This document shows, piece after piece, positions 11,906 to 23,504 of a DNA stretch of 64,000 bases. Position 1 is the first letter of the stretch; each line of letters starts with the position of its first letter. The stretch is from assembly GCA_002633025.1 (NCBI GenBank), contig NMRB01000913.1, forward strand, positions 28,267 to 92,266, given 5' to 3'. This stretch comes from Notospermus geniculatus (taxonomy: Eukaryota > Nemertea > Pilidiophora > Heteronemertea > Lineidae). The notes under the pieces are model-generated. The model had not been told where the DNA came from. It searched no databases and saw only the letters and a program-made list of their open reading frames with translations. Both the position numbers and the translations under genes were made by a program.

Positions 11906-12135
11906 AGCAAGGACACGTGGAAATTACGTGAAAAAAACGTGAATGCCTGACGTGGAAATCACGTCTAAAAAGACGTAATTCCAACGTTGATCTGCTCATG
12001 GGAATCACGTGGTTAGCACGTCGTTTCTTCACGTGAATATAACATGAATAAGACGTCTTTCCAACGTGACACGTTTCTGCAATTCAATCATATGACGTCG
12101 TTTCCACGTGATTTCCACCTGTTTATCAACCAGTT
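11905..12135. repeat. ACGT-dense segment
   Basis: More than a dozen ACGT or CACGTG-type cores occur in about 230 bp, mostly in the setting (C/G)ACGTGgAAATcACGT or its complement, in both orientations. The same words reappear at 12570-12600 and 12735. It reads as a decayed inverted-repeat array, not as a coding region. Confidence 0.55.
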
Positions 12136-12760
12136 TCCATTGCATTTTCAACCAGTTGTGGTGTCGGCTTTCAACCAGTTTTCAACCAGTGACTTTTTTC
12201 AGATTTTAACCTTTTAGTTGGATACTTGCAACTGCCCATACATGTAGTATGGCAGGAGGAGTATTCCTGATGATCAAAAAATCCTGATCAGGGGACTCTG
12301 TTAGACCGAGTCGGCCGCAACAGTGAAGTTGCTACACCATATATTGAGAGTTGATGACAAAGGTTGCATTCAAATTTCTTGAAAACTTATGTGGTGTAGG
12401 TCACGCATCGTTTCCTAATATTTTAACACTGATGAAAATTATGAGGATAGTTTATGGTACCAACTAATGCCATTACAATGTTGGTATTAGTTGTCCCAAT
12501 GCTTTAATATACGGTACCACATTTTTCATTGCGCTGATTAATTATTAGGATTTGTAGTATTAAACAATATTTGACGTCTTTCCCACGTGATTTCTACGTC
12601 TTGTATAAAAAATGGTTTTTTGGGTTCTAATGGGTTTTTTATTTTGTTCACTGTTATATTTGTATTCATTATTAACATTATTATTAATATTATTAACATC
12701 CACAAAAACATTGACTTTTTGAAACTTGTCTTTTATGACACGTAATTTTGATGTGATCAT

Positions 12761-15698
12761 TTAAGAGTCGCAATCTGAGAGAATGGCAATGGGTGTGGAG
12801 TTGACCCCCCTAGAAATTGATGAAATTTGGTACATAGGTTGATATGGATGTCTTATGGAAAAAACCCAAATTTTAGGTCCGTACTCCTATTATTCTGGCT
12901 GTAGTGCCCCCTACAAGACGAGAGGTCAGGCCCGAAAACGAGGAGAATTGTGAAAAACAAGGGCAAATCAATGACTTTTTATGTCAAGCTGGAACATTGT
13001 GCCAAAGTATGAATGATGGTAAATGATCTGTCGACACTTCAGGTTTTTTATAAAAATAAGTACCACCTGGTGGCAATTTGGATAACCTGGTGGAGCCCTT
13101 CTTTGTGTTAGAATAGAAAATGAAGAGTAGCGACAGTTTTAAGAGGAACTAACATTTTTATCCAAGAGAGTACCATTGAAATTTGATATGGAGTTGATAG
13201 AAGGATGTCCAGTGAATAAACAAAGAAGAGTTCGCCTTGGCATAATGCTGGATTCCCAAGATATTAACCCCCAAAGAAGCTAATAACTGCCTTTTCACCC
13301 AACTTGTCAAAAATATTCTGTTTTAATCCAAGATGATATTGGGCAAGCAAAGGTGTTTTTCTCTGCTCCTATCCTTGCACTTCATAGCTCACCAAAAATC
13401 TCTTTGGCACTATGCAGGGTTTTAGCGTGGCCAGCTTCTGAATTTCATGGAGTCACCACTGCGGCCCATTCTGTAGCACTTTTCGGGGTGCTTTAAAATT
13501 TTAATCCAGACTCCTAAATCAATGGTATTGCATGAGTGTAGAGCCTTTGTCCTATAGATTCATAATAATCCTGAAGTTCTATGGCACCTCTAATATTTAA
13601 CCTGTAATCTGGGGTAGGAAACATTGAAATTCTGCCACCAGAGGGCTCTGTAAGCCCCTAAGCCCCTTTCCGCTAAATACAGACTCATGCCAAAGGGAAA
13701 CTTTCAGAAATATCATGAGGATGATTATAGCAGACAATATAGGAAGTTACGCAATGGCACTTTTTTGGATTACAACAATAGGTGGCGCTTCATTACCACA
13801 CATCCATTTCCCCTAAAGCTGGAAACATGCCAATGGGAAACGTTCAGAAATATCATCAGCATGATCATATGGCACACAATTTAGAAAGTTGCGCAATCGC
13901 ACTTTTCTGTATTACAGCAAAAGGGGGCGCCTCAATACCACATGTCCATTTCACCTCAATCTGGAATCACGCAAACGGAAACGTTTACAAATACCATATT
14001 AAAGAAGGATTAGGACAAGAAAGAAAACAATTTTCTGCAGTGAGACATCGCTGAATTGAGTGGCTTCAGCAATACATGTAGGTGGTGCTGTAGGCCTATG
14101 ATAAATTTGCAATATAGAACAAGTATGTTGAACAAGTATAAGAATGATGTTCTATGTTATATTTGTTCTCCTTTCTGTTGAATTTAGGAAAGAATGATGT
14201 TCTATGTTATATTTGTTCCACTTTCTGTTGAATTTAGGTTTTTCATTGGTAAATCAATCATACAACGCTACCTGTCACCAACGCAATTCAGTGAAAGTAC
14301 ATAAAAAATTGTTTTGCCGTGGCACTTGGCTTGATTGAACTGCTTTGATCTTAGGTGGCGTTGTATGATTAATATGACATTAAAATCTGAATTCAACGCA
14401 AATAGCACAAATACAGGATAGAACACAGTTGGAAATATTATCATAATCATTGTCACGTAATTTGTAGAGCTTATTCTTTGTTGTATTTATCCTGTATGGT
14501 ATATTTATCATACTGCGCCACCTATTGCTAAAGCAAGTCAATCCAGCGTTGTTCCACTGCTGAAAATTGTTTTACTCATTGTCATAATCATCTTAACGAT
14601 ATTTGAAAAGGTTTCCCTTTGGCATGTTTCCAGATTTAGAGGAAATGGACATGTGGTATTGAAGCGCCACCTATTGTCGTAATGCGCCAAAGTGCCATTG
14701 CGTAACTTCCTATATTGCTTGCCGTGATCATTCTGATGATATTCCTGAAGGTTTCCCTTTGGCATCAATCTGTATTAAGGGAAAATTGACATGAGGTGTA
14801 CAGAGCCCTCTGGTGGCAGAATTTCAATGTTTCCACCCCAGATTACGGGTTAAATATTAGGGGTGCCATAGAACTTCAGGGTTATTATGAATCTATAGGA
14901 CAAAGGCTCTACAATCATACAATACCATTGATTTAGGAGTCTGGATTAAAATTTTAAAGCACTCCGAAAAGTGCTACAGAATGGGCCGAAGTGGTGACCC
15001 CATGAAATTCAGATGCTGGCCACGATAAAATCCTGCATAGTGCCAAAGAGATTTTTGGTGAGCTATGAAGTGCAAGGATAGGAGCAGAGAAAAACACCTT
15101 TGCTTGCCCAATATCATCTTGGATTAAAGCAGAATATTTTTGACAAGTTGGGTGAAAAGGCAGTTATTAGCTTCTTTGGGGGTTAATATCTTGGGAATCC
15201 AGCATTATGCCAAGGCAAACTCTTCTTTGTTTATTCACTAGACATCCTTCTATCAACTCCATATCAAATTTCAATGGAACTCTGTTGGATAAAAATGTTA
15301 GTTCCTCTCGAAACTGTCGCTACTCTTCATTTTCTATTCTAACACAAAGAAGGGCTCCACCAGGTTATCCAAACTGCCACCAGGTGGTACTTATTTTTAT
15401 AAAAAACCTGAAGTGTCAACAGATCATTTACCATCATTAATACTTCGGCACAATGTCCCAGTTTGCCATAATAATTCATCGAGTTGGCCTTGTTTTTCAC
15501 ACTTTTTCTCATTTTGGGGCCTGACCTCTTGTCTTACAGGGGGCGCTACAACCAGAAAAATAGGACTATGAAACTAAAATTTTGGGGTTTTCCATTAGAC
15601 ATCCATATCAACCTCTGTCCCAAATTTCATCAATTTCTAGGGGGTCAACTCCGCAACTTTTGGAAATATTGCCACTTTTCTCAGATTGCGACTCTTAA
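12761..15698. mobile_element. 2.9-kb inverted-repeat element flanked by TTAA
   Basis: The element starts TTAAGAGTCGCAATCTGAGA and ends TCTCAGATTGCGACTCTTAA. Its two arms, about 12761-14000 and 14530-15698, are reverse complements over more than 1 kb with scattered differences; for example the text around 13370-13640 recurs inverted around 14820-15080. The centre (14000-14530) is unique and contains short duplications (14130-14170 and 14190-14230). If TTAA is the target duplication, piggyBac-type mobilisation is possible, although the next bases (GAGTCG) are not a standard piggyBac end. No transposase frame exists, so the element is non-autonomous. Confidence 0.8.
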
Positions 15699-15714
15699 GT
15701 AGGCCTACACTCAC

Positions 15715-16792
15715 TGGCCATTGTATTGCAACATAGGTTTTTTCTTAATTTCTCTGTAGTCAGACATCAGTCTTTGATTTTCAAATGTGGATGTGATACT
15801 TTGGAGGGTAATAAGTCTGTTGGTTCCAAAAATTTTAAGGAAAAGTGAATATATCACGGAAATATCAGAATATCAAAATATCACCGATTTGAGATCTCGA
15901 ATTTTTGAAGTGCAAGACTGCCAAATTGTTACAAAATGAAGACAACGGAAATTCATTCACAACTGCGAAAAAATTAAGCTAAAACGTCTCATCGTTTTCG
16001 TGTTATTTGACGTAGAAAAATGCCCAATTTTGTCAAAAATCGAGTTTTTTTGAGAAAAGTTCAATTTTCTTGATAACTGTGGCTTTTCACTGGATGAAAC
16101 TGGCATGGTGGGACACATGGGATGTCCGCTTTACATCAGCAGCGTAATCTCATGCAAAATCTCACTTTTTCAGTTTTTGATAATTTTCGATAATATCAAA
16201 TTTTCGATAATATCAAATATCTTTCTTCGCAGTTGATATTTTTCAATTTTTTTTCTTGTTAATCCTTCCTCGCCATCAGGCTTCATTATCGTGAAAAGGA
16301 GAGAGCGATCCAGTATCACATGAAGATTTTGTCATTTTCATGTTCAAACTTGACGCTAGGTGGCGATATGTGCAATGACGTCGATCATATCGCCACTAGT
16401 GACGGTGGTAGATTTCCATCTTGAAAAGTAGTGCGCGCGTGGAAGGAACAGAAGAAATTCTTCTGTTTGTGAAGCGGCCACCCCATCACTCGTTTTCTAC
16501 GCTTACAATATAGATCGTTGAAGACAGGTGTATAAAGGTATAGAGTGATACAAGCAACGGTTGAGTAGATGTAAAGTAATAATAAAGTTATTATGTTTCA
16601 TTTTCGACAAGGTAAATACTGTTTTCTGCAAATAATACCATTTTGAAAAAGAAGTTCTCATCACGTGATAGACTAGCCCGCCGACGATGACGTCAGGATT
16701 TCAAGATTTAGTATTGATGGCAGTGTTAAATTTTTCGTCCAATTATCAACAAATTTCAACGCTGATGTTTTGATATTTCGTTTTTAAGGCTT
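15715..16792. other. Non-coding, AT-rich stretch
   Basis: No gene is visible. Short runs built on TTTTCGATAATATCAAAT repeat at 16180-16230. Confidence 0.45.
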
Positions 16793-16798
16793 GATATT

Positions 16799-17413
16799 AG
16801 TATATAGGCTCTGAAGGGGGTCAGATGGAAGACCAGAAAATCGCTACTGCGGTGGTCAAAACACTAAAATTTTAGCACTTTTTCAAGGAAAAATGCCAAA
16901 ATTTCAAGTGTCAAAACCCGTAAAAAAGCGCCAAAAAAATAGCAAAATCGTCACTACCACCGCAAAAAGCCCTTCACAGCTTCACCTGACCCCCTTCAGA
17001 GCCTATATAATAGACATAGGCCTCTATGCACAGCCCAGATGTTACCACAGAGTGTTAGCCCAAGCATGTGAATTTTAAAGGGGAAATATTTTCTACCACC
17101 AGCTAATTTATGAGTGATTGCTTTCCCCTTATTTGAGGTAAATTTTCTACATTTAACACAATAGACTTCCGGTGCGGCCATTTATTCAGTGGGAATCTAC
17201 AGTATATAGGCTCTGAAGGGGGTCAGGTGAAGCTGTGAAGGGCTTTTTGCGGTGGTAGTGACGATTTTGCTATTTTTTAGGCGCTTTTTTACGGGTTTTG
17301 ACACTTGAAATTTTGGCATTTTTCCTTGAAAAAGTGCTAAAATTTTAGTGTTTTGACCACCGCAGTAGCGATTTTCTGGTCTTCCATCTGACCCCCTTCA
17401 GAGCCTATATACT
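16799..17413. mobile_element. 615-bp miniature Polinton with 6-bp target duplication
   Basis: The sequence GATATT occurs immediately before (16793-16798) and after (17414-17419) the element. Both ends begin with AGTATATAGGCTCTGAAGGG and form terminal inverted repeats of 211 bp (16799-17009 and 17203-17413) that differ by about one base. A 6-bp duplication and long repeats starting with AG are hallmarks of Polinton/Maverick integration. The 190-bp interior contains the first ~33 codons of the same zinc-ribbon gene found at 8451-8597, so this is an internal-deletion derivative of a Polinton. Each terminal repeat is itself bounded by inverted AGTATATAGGCTCTG, so a single repeat looks like a MITE. 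Confidence 0.85.
17084..17181 (-). pseudogene. Truncated Polinton zinc-ribbon ORF
   Basis: From ATG 17179-17181 the minus frame matches the ORF at 8451-8597 for about 33 residues (MAAPEVYCVKCRKFTSNKG...), including the first CxxC. At 17084 the match ends and the second knuckle is absent. This is the internal-deletion junction of the miniature Polinton. Confidence 0.75.
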
Positions 17414-17578
17414 GATATTTTCACCCAGCAGTGATATTTTTCAGTCCGTATGGCCAACACCATGTTTCACCATCGGTCCCCCTATATATACTTGAAAATA
17501 GATGCAAAAGTAGTAAAGGCATCAGAGAAATCCAGAAAAAAACTATGTTGCAATGCTTATGGCCAGTTTCAGTGTGTA

Positions 17579-17784
17579 AAGGCCTCCATACACTGAATGA
17601 CGAAAGTCGAAATTAGTCGCTGCTATGGTCAGTTCGACAACACTTGATCTGGCGACATGTTGAAATACTCCACAAAAGTGTCAGAAGACTTTAACATTTA
17701 TGGAACGTTTCCACAAAAAGTATTTTGGAACGGACAATTGTAGTGATTAATTTCTACTTTTATCATTCAGTGTATGGAGGCCTT
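17579..17784. mobile_element. MITE with AAGGCCTCCATACACTGA ends
   Basis: The reverse complement of the left end (AAGGCCTCCATACACTGAA) closes the element at 17762-17784, with 22 bp essentially perfect. The element is about 206 bp and has no coding capacity. No convincing target duplication is seen. Confidence 0.75.
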
Positions 17785-18167
17785 GAGGCTTGGTTCACCG
17801 ACCCAAATTCCCAAGCCCAGTTTTCTAAAAGGTCAAATATCTTTAAAATGGCCCAATCTTATTACTTTGCACCTGCACATAAAGTATCAGGAGGACAATG
17901 TGGTAACTAAAAGGACAAATTAGTGTCTGGCCGATCCACTCAATAGCTGAAACAAAGGGTACAGCGTTCGGTACATAATGCCGCCTTATTACAAAGAACT
18001 AAGAGATTATCTTCTCTATACTAGTAACTTTGGTTTGTATCAACACGGCAATGAAGCCAGAATTCAAAAATTTGTTTCTATTGTTGAGAAAATCTCAAAT
18101 TTGTCAGAACTCTCTGAAGCTATGCCCTTTATTTGAGGTTTGACCACTCCACACATGAGCAATAACA

Positions 18168-18382
18168 TGTAGGGGGCGCTTCTACGCTGCCCACAGATTG
18201 TTTATCGATCACGTGATCTTTAGTGATTCGGTTATTGGATTGTGTGTTGTTCTTCAGTGTCAAAGCTGGAGTCCTGCCGGACGGTCGTGTATGAGAAGGA
18301 GTGGCGGAAAATAAAGAAGAATGTCCAAGAACTTCGGAGTTTTCGTATTTTGTTAGTCTATGGTGCTTGAGAGCACTATAAT
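18168..18382 (+). repeat. Probable 5' LTR of the Gypsy element
   Basis: The stretch directly upstream of the primer-binding site begins at a TGTAGGGGGCGC word. It is the expected place for a 5' LTR. No second copy exists downstream of pol, so the boundaries cannot be confirmed by comparison. Confidence 0.4.
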
Positions 18383-18400
18383 TGGCGCCCAACCTGATGA
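18383..18400 (+). promoter_or_regulatory. Primer-binding site of the retroelement
   Basis: TGGCGCCCAACCTGATGA starts with TGGCGCC, the usual complement of a tRNA 3' end in LTR retroelements. It lies just after the putative 5' LTR and about 230 bp before the long gag-pol frame. Confidence 0.65.
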
Positions 18401-18609
18401 AAAAGGAACTCAGTTTGTATTTTGTTCGTGTTTGTGGTGTTTGTTGACGGCCGAAATCGGGACCGGTGCAGCCAACAGCGTGACCAAGACGTCCACGTGG
18501 TGATTGACTGTACATTTGTCAGTGCATTGTGTGTGGCAGGACGATACATCGATGTATTGTGGCTTGGTGTGCATTCGGCTGTACATCGAGGTGGAAAGAC
18601 TGTGCATAG

Positions 18610-21336
18610 TTGAAGTGTTCAGTTACTGTATATAGACGCATTGAAGAAGTGAAACGTGCATTTCAATGTGCAAATTTTAGAATTCCTTGTACGAACATTG
18701 TTCATAACGACATGCTGAGGTTTCTACAAGTGTTTTTGTTGCTGTTTTTACCATTACTTCAGTGGCATCCTCTAGTTGCAGTTGACGTTGGTGAGACGTC
18801 CCAGGCCGGCCAGGGCCGGGGTAATTTTACTTTCCTGGTTGACAGCCAGTTGCAGTTATTGGTAACGGTCTACGATACCGATATGGCGACCAAGGATGAA
18901 CGGACAACGTGTCTGAACCGGTATACGATTGAATACATCAACCGACTTTGTGAAGCGAACCACATTGATGTCTCCGGAATGACGAAGAAGGAAGAGAAAG
19001 TGGACGCACTCTCTGATATGTTAAGTATTATCCATCCGGGTCCTGTGTTGCCAGGAGCAGCGGCGACTGCTAGCATGGATCCTACTACATCATCAATGTT
19101 TAAAGAACTATTACTCCATTTCTCAGAAACACGCAAAGAAGATAATGATGTAATGTTGTCTACTGTACAAAAATTAATAGACAAAACAACAACACGTGCA
19201 TCACCATTTGTTAAGTTAAAAGAAATGAACAAATTAACAGAAAGTGATGATATTCATTTTTGGTTCCGTACTTTTGAAAATCTTGTGAAACGGTACAAAG
19301 TTAAAGAGAATGAGGTAACTTGTACATTAGAGCCATATCTCACTGGTCCAGCCCAACAGGTATACTTTGCTCTCAATGATGATGACCAAAAAGATTACAA
19401 AAAGGTTGAACAAACCATACTTCTCCGGTATAGATTGACACCTGCAGCTTACAGGGTGAAATTCAGAAAAGAACAAAAGAAATCAACAGAATCTTTTTTA
19501 GATTTTGTGGCACGGTTGGAGGATTTTTTGAAATATTGGCTCACACCATCTGCTGATTTGTTGAAGAACCGTGATTATCTGTCTATTCAAGGTAAGATTG
19601 TCATAGATCAATTTATTTCCAATATACATGATGAAACTCTTCGGGTGAAATTGAATGAGAAAACTGATCTGAATGCAAAGGATCTAGCAAAATTTGCAGA
19701 TGAGTATGTCCTGCAAAGGCGCATATTCAAGGATGATCAGAAGAAGAGGGAGGAGGAGGGGAAGAAAAATTTTCGTCCTCATACTCCCTCCTCTTCTTCT
19801 TCATCTCCCTCAATGTCAGTTGAGAAGTCTAAAGATAAAGAGCTTCCAAAGAAAACAGGTCCGCCTCAGAAGAAATATTCAGAAGCTTGTTACTCTTGTG
19901 GAGAGCTTGGTCATAAACGTTATGAGTGTCCCAAAGGAAAGAAAACTGAAAAAACTCAGAATCAATCTGGAAAACCTGTAAATTGTACAACCTTGGGCAG
20001 ACGTACAGTTCAGAATAGTCTCAGTCCTTTTGCTAGTGAATTTAAACCAGAGAACCAAAAATCAATGGGTGGTCCATTAATTCAGATTAAAGTGAATGAG
20101 GTAGATACCTTTGGTCTAGCTGATTCCGGAGCCGAGATTTCTATGATTCGAGCAGATTTTTGTTCAGAGTTGAACATAGCTCCTAGCGAAAAAAAGATGA
20201 CGTTACAGTGGTTTGATGGAACCAAACTGCAAACTAGTGGATGTGTTTTAGTTGATTTTGTTTGTGTTGGAATTCAGGTATGTGTTGAATGTGTAGTTGT
20301 GGATAACCTCTCTCATCCTGTCCTTTTAGGTCAAGATTTTTGCCAAGCAATTGTTCTTACCATTGATTTCGGAGAGAAGAGCTACTGGTCCAGCAGGAGC
20401 AGACCCATTGTCAAGTGGCCGCTGCTGGGTGTGGAGGCAGTACAACAACAAAAACCTGAGATGTCTCCTGTTCAGGGGGTGGAGGTCGGAGACGGAAGGA
20501 CTTCTGAGAGTGACTCCAAACGACAAGAAATGGTTGAGTTGTTGAAATCTGAGTTCCCTGACGTTATGTCAGAGAAACCGGGTTTCACCACTGTATTGGA
20601 ACACGAAATAGTGTTAACTGAAGGTACAGAACCAGTTAAACAAAAGCCATACCGGCTTTCTCCGGCTAAAGAGAAAGCAGCATTAGAACAGATCCCTATA
20701 ATGCTGGAAGATGGCGTTATAGAGGAGTCGAAATCTCCTTGGTGTTCACCAGTGGTGATGGTTCCAAAAAAGAATGGGGAGTTTAGAATGTGTGTGGACT
20801 TCCGTAAACTCAACTCTAGGACGGTCTCCGACTCTTATCCTCTGAACAGGATTGACAAGATCATGTCCAGCATGCATGGGGCAAAAGTTTTTTCTGTTCT
20901 CGACATGCGCAGTCGTTACTGGCAGGTGGGATTGCGGGACTCTGACCGGGAGCTCACTGCTTTTTCGATTGGTCGTAACCTGTATCAATTTAAAGTGCTT
21001 CCTTTTGGGGTCAAGAATGGTCCTGCTACTTTTCAACGTCTGGTCGAGAAGATCCTGAAGAAACGTAACTGTTTAGGTAGGATTTGTGAAGTTCACATTG
21101 ATGATATTATTGTCTTTTCACTCACGTGGGAGGAACATTTAGAACACCTTCGGGAAGTGGTCGCTTGTTTGAGGGAAGCTGGCATGACAGCTAGTTTGGT
21201 AAAGAGTAAGTTTTGGCAAGATAAGGTGGCCTATCTTGGTCATGGTGTTTTTGAATGTGGAATCTCGACCGGATCTGAAAAGGTGCAGGCCATTGTTGAC
21301 TACCCGCCACCCAGAGATCGAAAAGAGTTGGATTGA
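18610..21336 (+). pseudogene. Gypsy-type gag-pol (gag, protease, reverse transcriptase)
   Basis: A single 908-codon frame fuses gag and pol. The likely gag start is ATG 18883 (MATKDERTT), since the upstream part includes a hydrophobic run that may be fortuitous. Domains in order: gag capsid-like region (about 19200-19720); CCHC zinc knuckle CYSCGELGHKRYEC (from 19888); aspartic protease with DSGAE (about 20122); reverse transcriptase from about 20560, with its catalytic box as HIDDIIVF (21094 onward) in place of the usual Y-x-DD. The frame stops at TGA 21334-21336, inside a region that continues in the same frame, so a nonsense change interrupts pol. No integrase is present downstream. In an active element the products would package and copy the element RNA. 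Confidence 0.9.
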
Positions 21337-22214
21337 TTTCTGGGGATGTGTGGATGGTATTCGAAATTCATTGAAGGGTACTCTACTTTAGTTAAACCCT
21401 TAAACCGTCTGAGGAGACAGGGAGTAGTTTGGGATTGGTCGATTGAGTGTGATCAAGGTTTTGATGAGGTAAAAAGTAGGATGTGCACAGCACCTTGTTT
21501 GGCTCATCCAGACCTGGTTGGTGAGTTTGAGTTACACTATGATGCAAGTGGTGTAGGTCTAGGTTTTGTTCCCTGAACCAAATTCAAGATGGACAATTAC
21601 GACCCATAGGTTTTGCTAGTCGAACATTAACAGCAGCTGAACGAAATTACAGCACCACTGAACGTGAAATTTTGTCAGTTGTCTGGTCATTAGAGAAATG
21701 GAGACCATTGATTGAATCGAGACCTGTGACTGTAATTACAGATCATCAAGCATTAACTTGGATATTTGCTAGCAAGTCAAATTTGGCACCACGATTATAT
21801 CGGTGGGTTCTCAGAGTTCAAGATTTTGATTTTGTGGTGAAATATAGACCCGGTAAACTCCATGTAGTGCCTGACACTTTGGGTCGAGATAGTCCATTTG
21901 AGCCTGTGACATCCGTTGGTGTTCTGCGATTGAATCATGATTACACTGAATTCTGTGATTCACCAAGTTGTCTGAAACCTACTGATGAAGTGTTGGATTG
22001 GGTCCAGTGTGACAGGTGTGATTTGTGGTACCACATTGGTTGTACTGATCTTGAAACTGGTGTAACTGGTGTAAATTTTGAGGAGATTGATTTCGTTTGT
22101 CAACTATGTAAGGATGGTGCGGGTTGGCAAAGTCCGGGGGCTCCACAGTATAAGGGAATTGAAAGGATCCAGATGGAAGAGGAAGATTTCCGTTACACGC
22201 GTACCCGAGCTTAG
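21337..22214 (+). pseudogene. Gypsy pol continuation: RNase H, then PHD finger
   Basis: After the in-frame stop, pol resumes (FLGMCGWYSKF) and enters RNase H with the catalytic Asp in LHYDASG (about 21535). A frameshift near 21565-21580 moves the frame; RNase H then continues (ITDHQALTWIF) to the usual end 'YRPGKLHVVPDTL'. The integrase normally follows. Instead a C4HC3 PHD finger is encoded at about 21957-22110 (C-x4-C, CDRC, WYHIGC, FVCQLC), and the frame ends at TAG 22212-22214. PHD fingers read histone tails, so it could once have aided target choice. No zinc-binding integrase head, DDE core or 3' LTR is seen downstream, so the element is 3'-truncated or rearranged. Confidence 0.85.
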
Positions 22215-22546
22215 TGCTAGCATAACTGACTTGACCCGTTTTATAAGGCGAAATTCACACTAAAATCATAGCAGATATAGGCCTATAGAAACACAGCTTC
22301 TTTCACTTTTCCTATTTTTCCCAGATACTAATTTCACTTGAAAAAAATGGATCAATAAATTACCACTAAGTGAAATTATCCCATTGGGAGAAAATTTTGG
22401 TGAAAACCTTTTTTGTTCAGAATTTTGTGCTGAGTCACATGGTGCAATTAGTTTTTGTGTTCGAAGCTTCTAAGTACCATTTTTTGGCAGTTTTTGTTTG
22501 GTCCCAAATTCAAATTTCCCGCCATTTTTACCTCATTACTACAGCG
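22215..22546. other. Non-coding stretch after the Gypsy element
   Basis: No retroelement sequence or gene is recognisable here. Confidence 0.45.
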
Positions 22547-22662
22547 CCATCTCTTGGTGAATGCTGGAACTAAACATCAACAGTGCTGCCATCTCTTGGC
22601 GAATTCTGGAACTAAACATCATCAGTGCTGCCATCTCTTGGCGATTTTTGGAACTAAATTTA
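22547..22662. repeat. Three tandem units of about 42 bp
   Basis: The unit GCCATCTCTTGGcGAatt followed by CTGGAACTAAACATCA is repeated three times head-to-tail with small changes; the third is shortened. This is a minisatellite and has no spacers, so it is not a CRISPR array. Confidence 0.8.
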
Positions 22663-23377
22663 TCTAACTAAATGGATACTTTGCTTAGAGAAAGGGGCCG
22701 AGGAAATAAGATGTTCTGCGGTATGGCTGGGATCATTTCACTATTACTGGACAGATTTCAACCAAACTTGGTATAATGATAGTGGTGGGGCTAGGGCACC
22801 TTCTGGTACCACCCATCACTCTGTTATGTAATCCCTAGCAACAGCATAGCAAATCCATTGTTCTGTGGTACCCCTTGGATCATTTCAATATTACTGCTTA
22901 GAATTCAACCAAACCTTGTAGGATGATAATGTGGAGGATAAGCTACACCATGGTACCACTCATTACCCAATTATATCATCCCTAGCCACAGCATAGCAAC
23001 TCCATTGTTCTGCGATACCCCTGGGATCATTTCAATATTACTGATTACAATTCAACCAAACCTTGTAGGATGATAATGTGGATGATAAGCTACGCCATGG
23101 TACCGTACCAGTCATTACCCAATTATTCTGTGGTACCCCTGGGATCATTTCAATATTACTGATTGGAATAAAACCAAACCTTGTAGGATGATAATGGGGA
23201 GGATAAGCTACGCCATGGTACCACTCGTTACCCAATTATGTAATCCCTAGCAACAGCATAGCAACTCCATTGTTCTGCGGTACGCCTGGGATCATTTCAA
23301 TATTACTGGCTAGAATTCAACCATACCTTGTAGGATGATAATGGGGATGATAAGCTACGCCATGGTACCAATCATTA

Positions 23378-23504
23378 GGGACTTTAAGCGAGGCTCCGTA
23401 TCGTCGATCCGTGTCACGTATCACGTATCGAGCTAATGCATTTTCTATCAAAGTCATACGTGATACGGGTCGACGATTGATGCGGAGCCTTGCTGAAAGT
23501 CCCT
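23378..23504. mobile_element. Nested 127-bp MITE with ATTA duplication
   Basis: The element begins GGGACTTTAAGCGAGGCTCCG (first 20 matter) and ends with the near reverse complement CGGAGCC...AAAGTCCC. ATTA flanks it at 23374-23377 and 23505-23508. Removing it with one ATTA restores the surrounding repeat unit exactly (CATTACCC), which proves insertion. A 3-4 bp duplication would fit Harbinger/ISL2EU-type elements. Confidence 0.85.

Noticed and set aside
18727-18830. Signal peptide at the start of the gag-pol frame
   Set aside because: The hydrophobic run precedes a better gag start (ATG 18883) and is probably untranslated leader.
22547-22662. Possible CRISPR-like array
   Set aside because: Units are directly adjacent, have no unique spacers, and the genome is eukaryotic.
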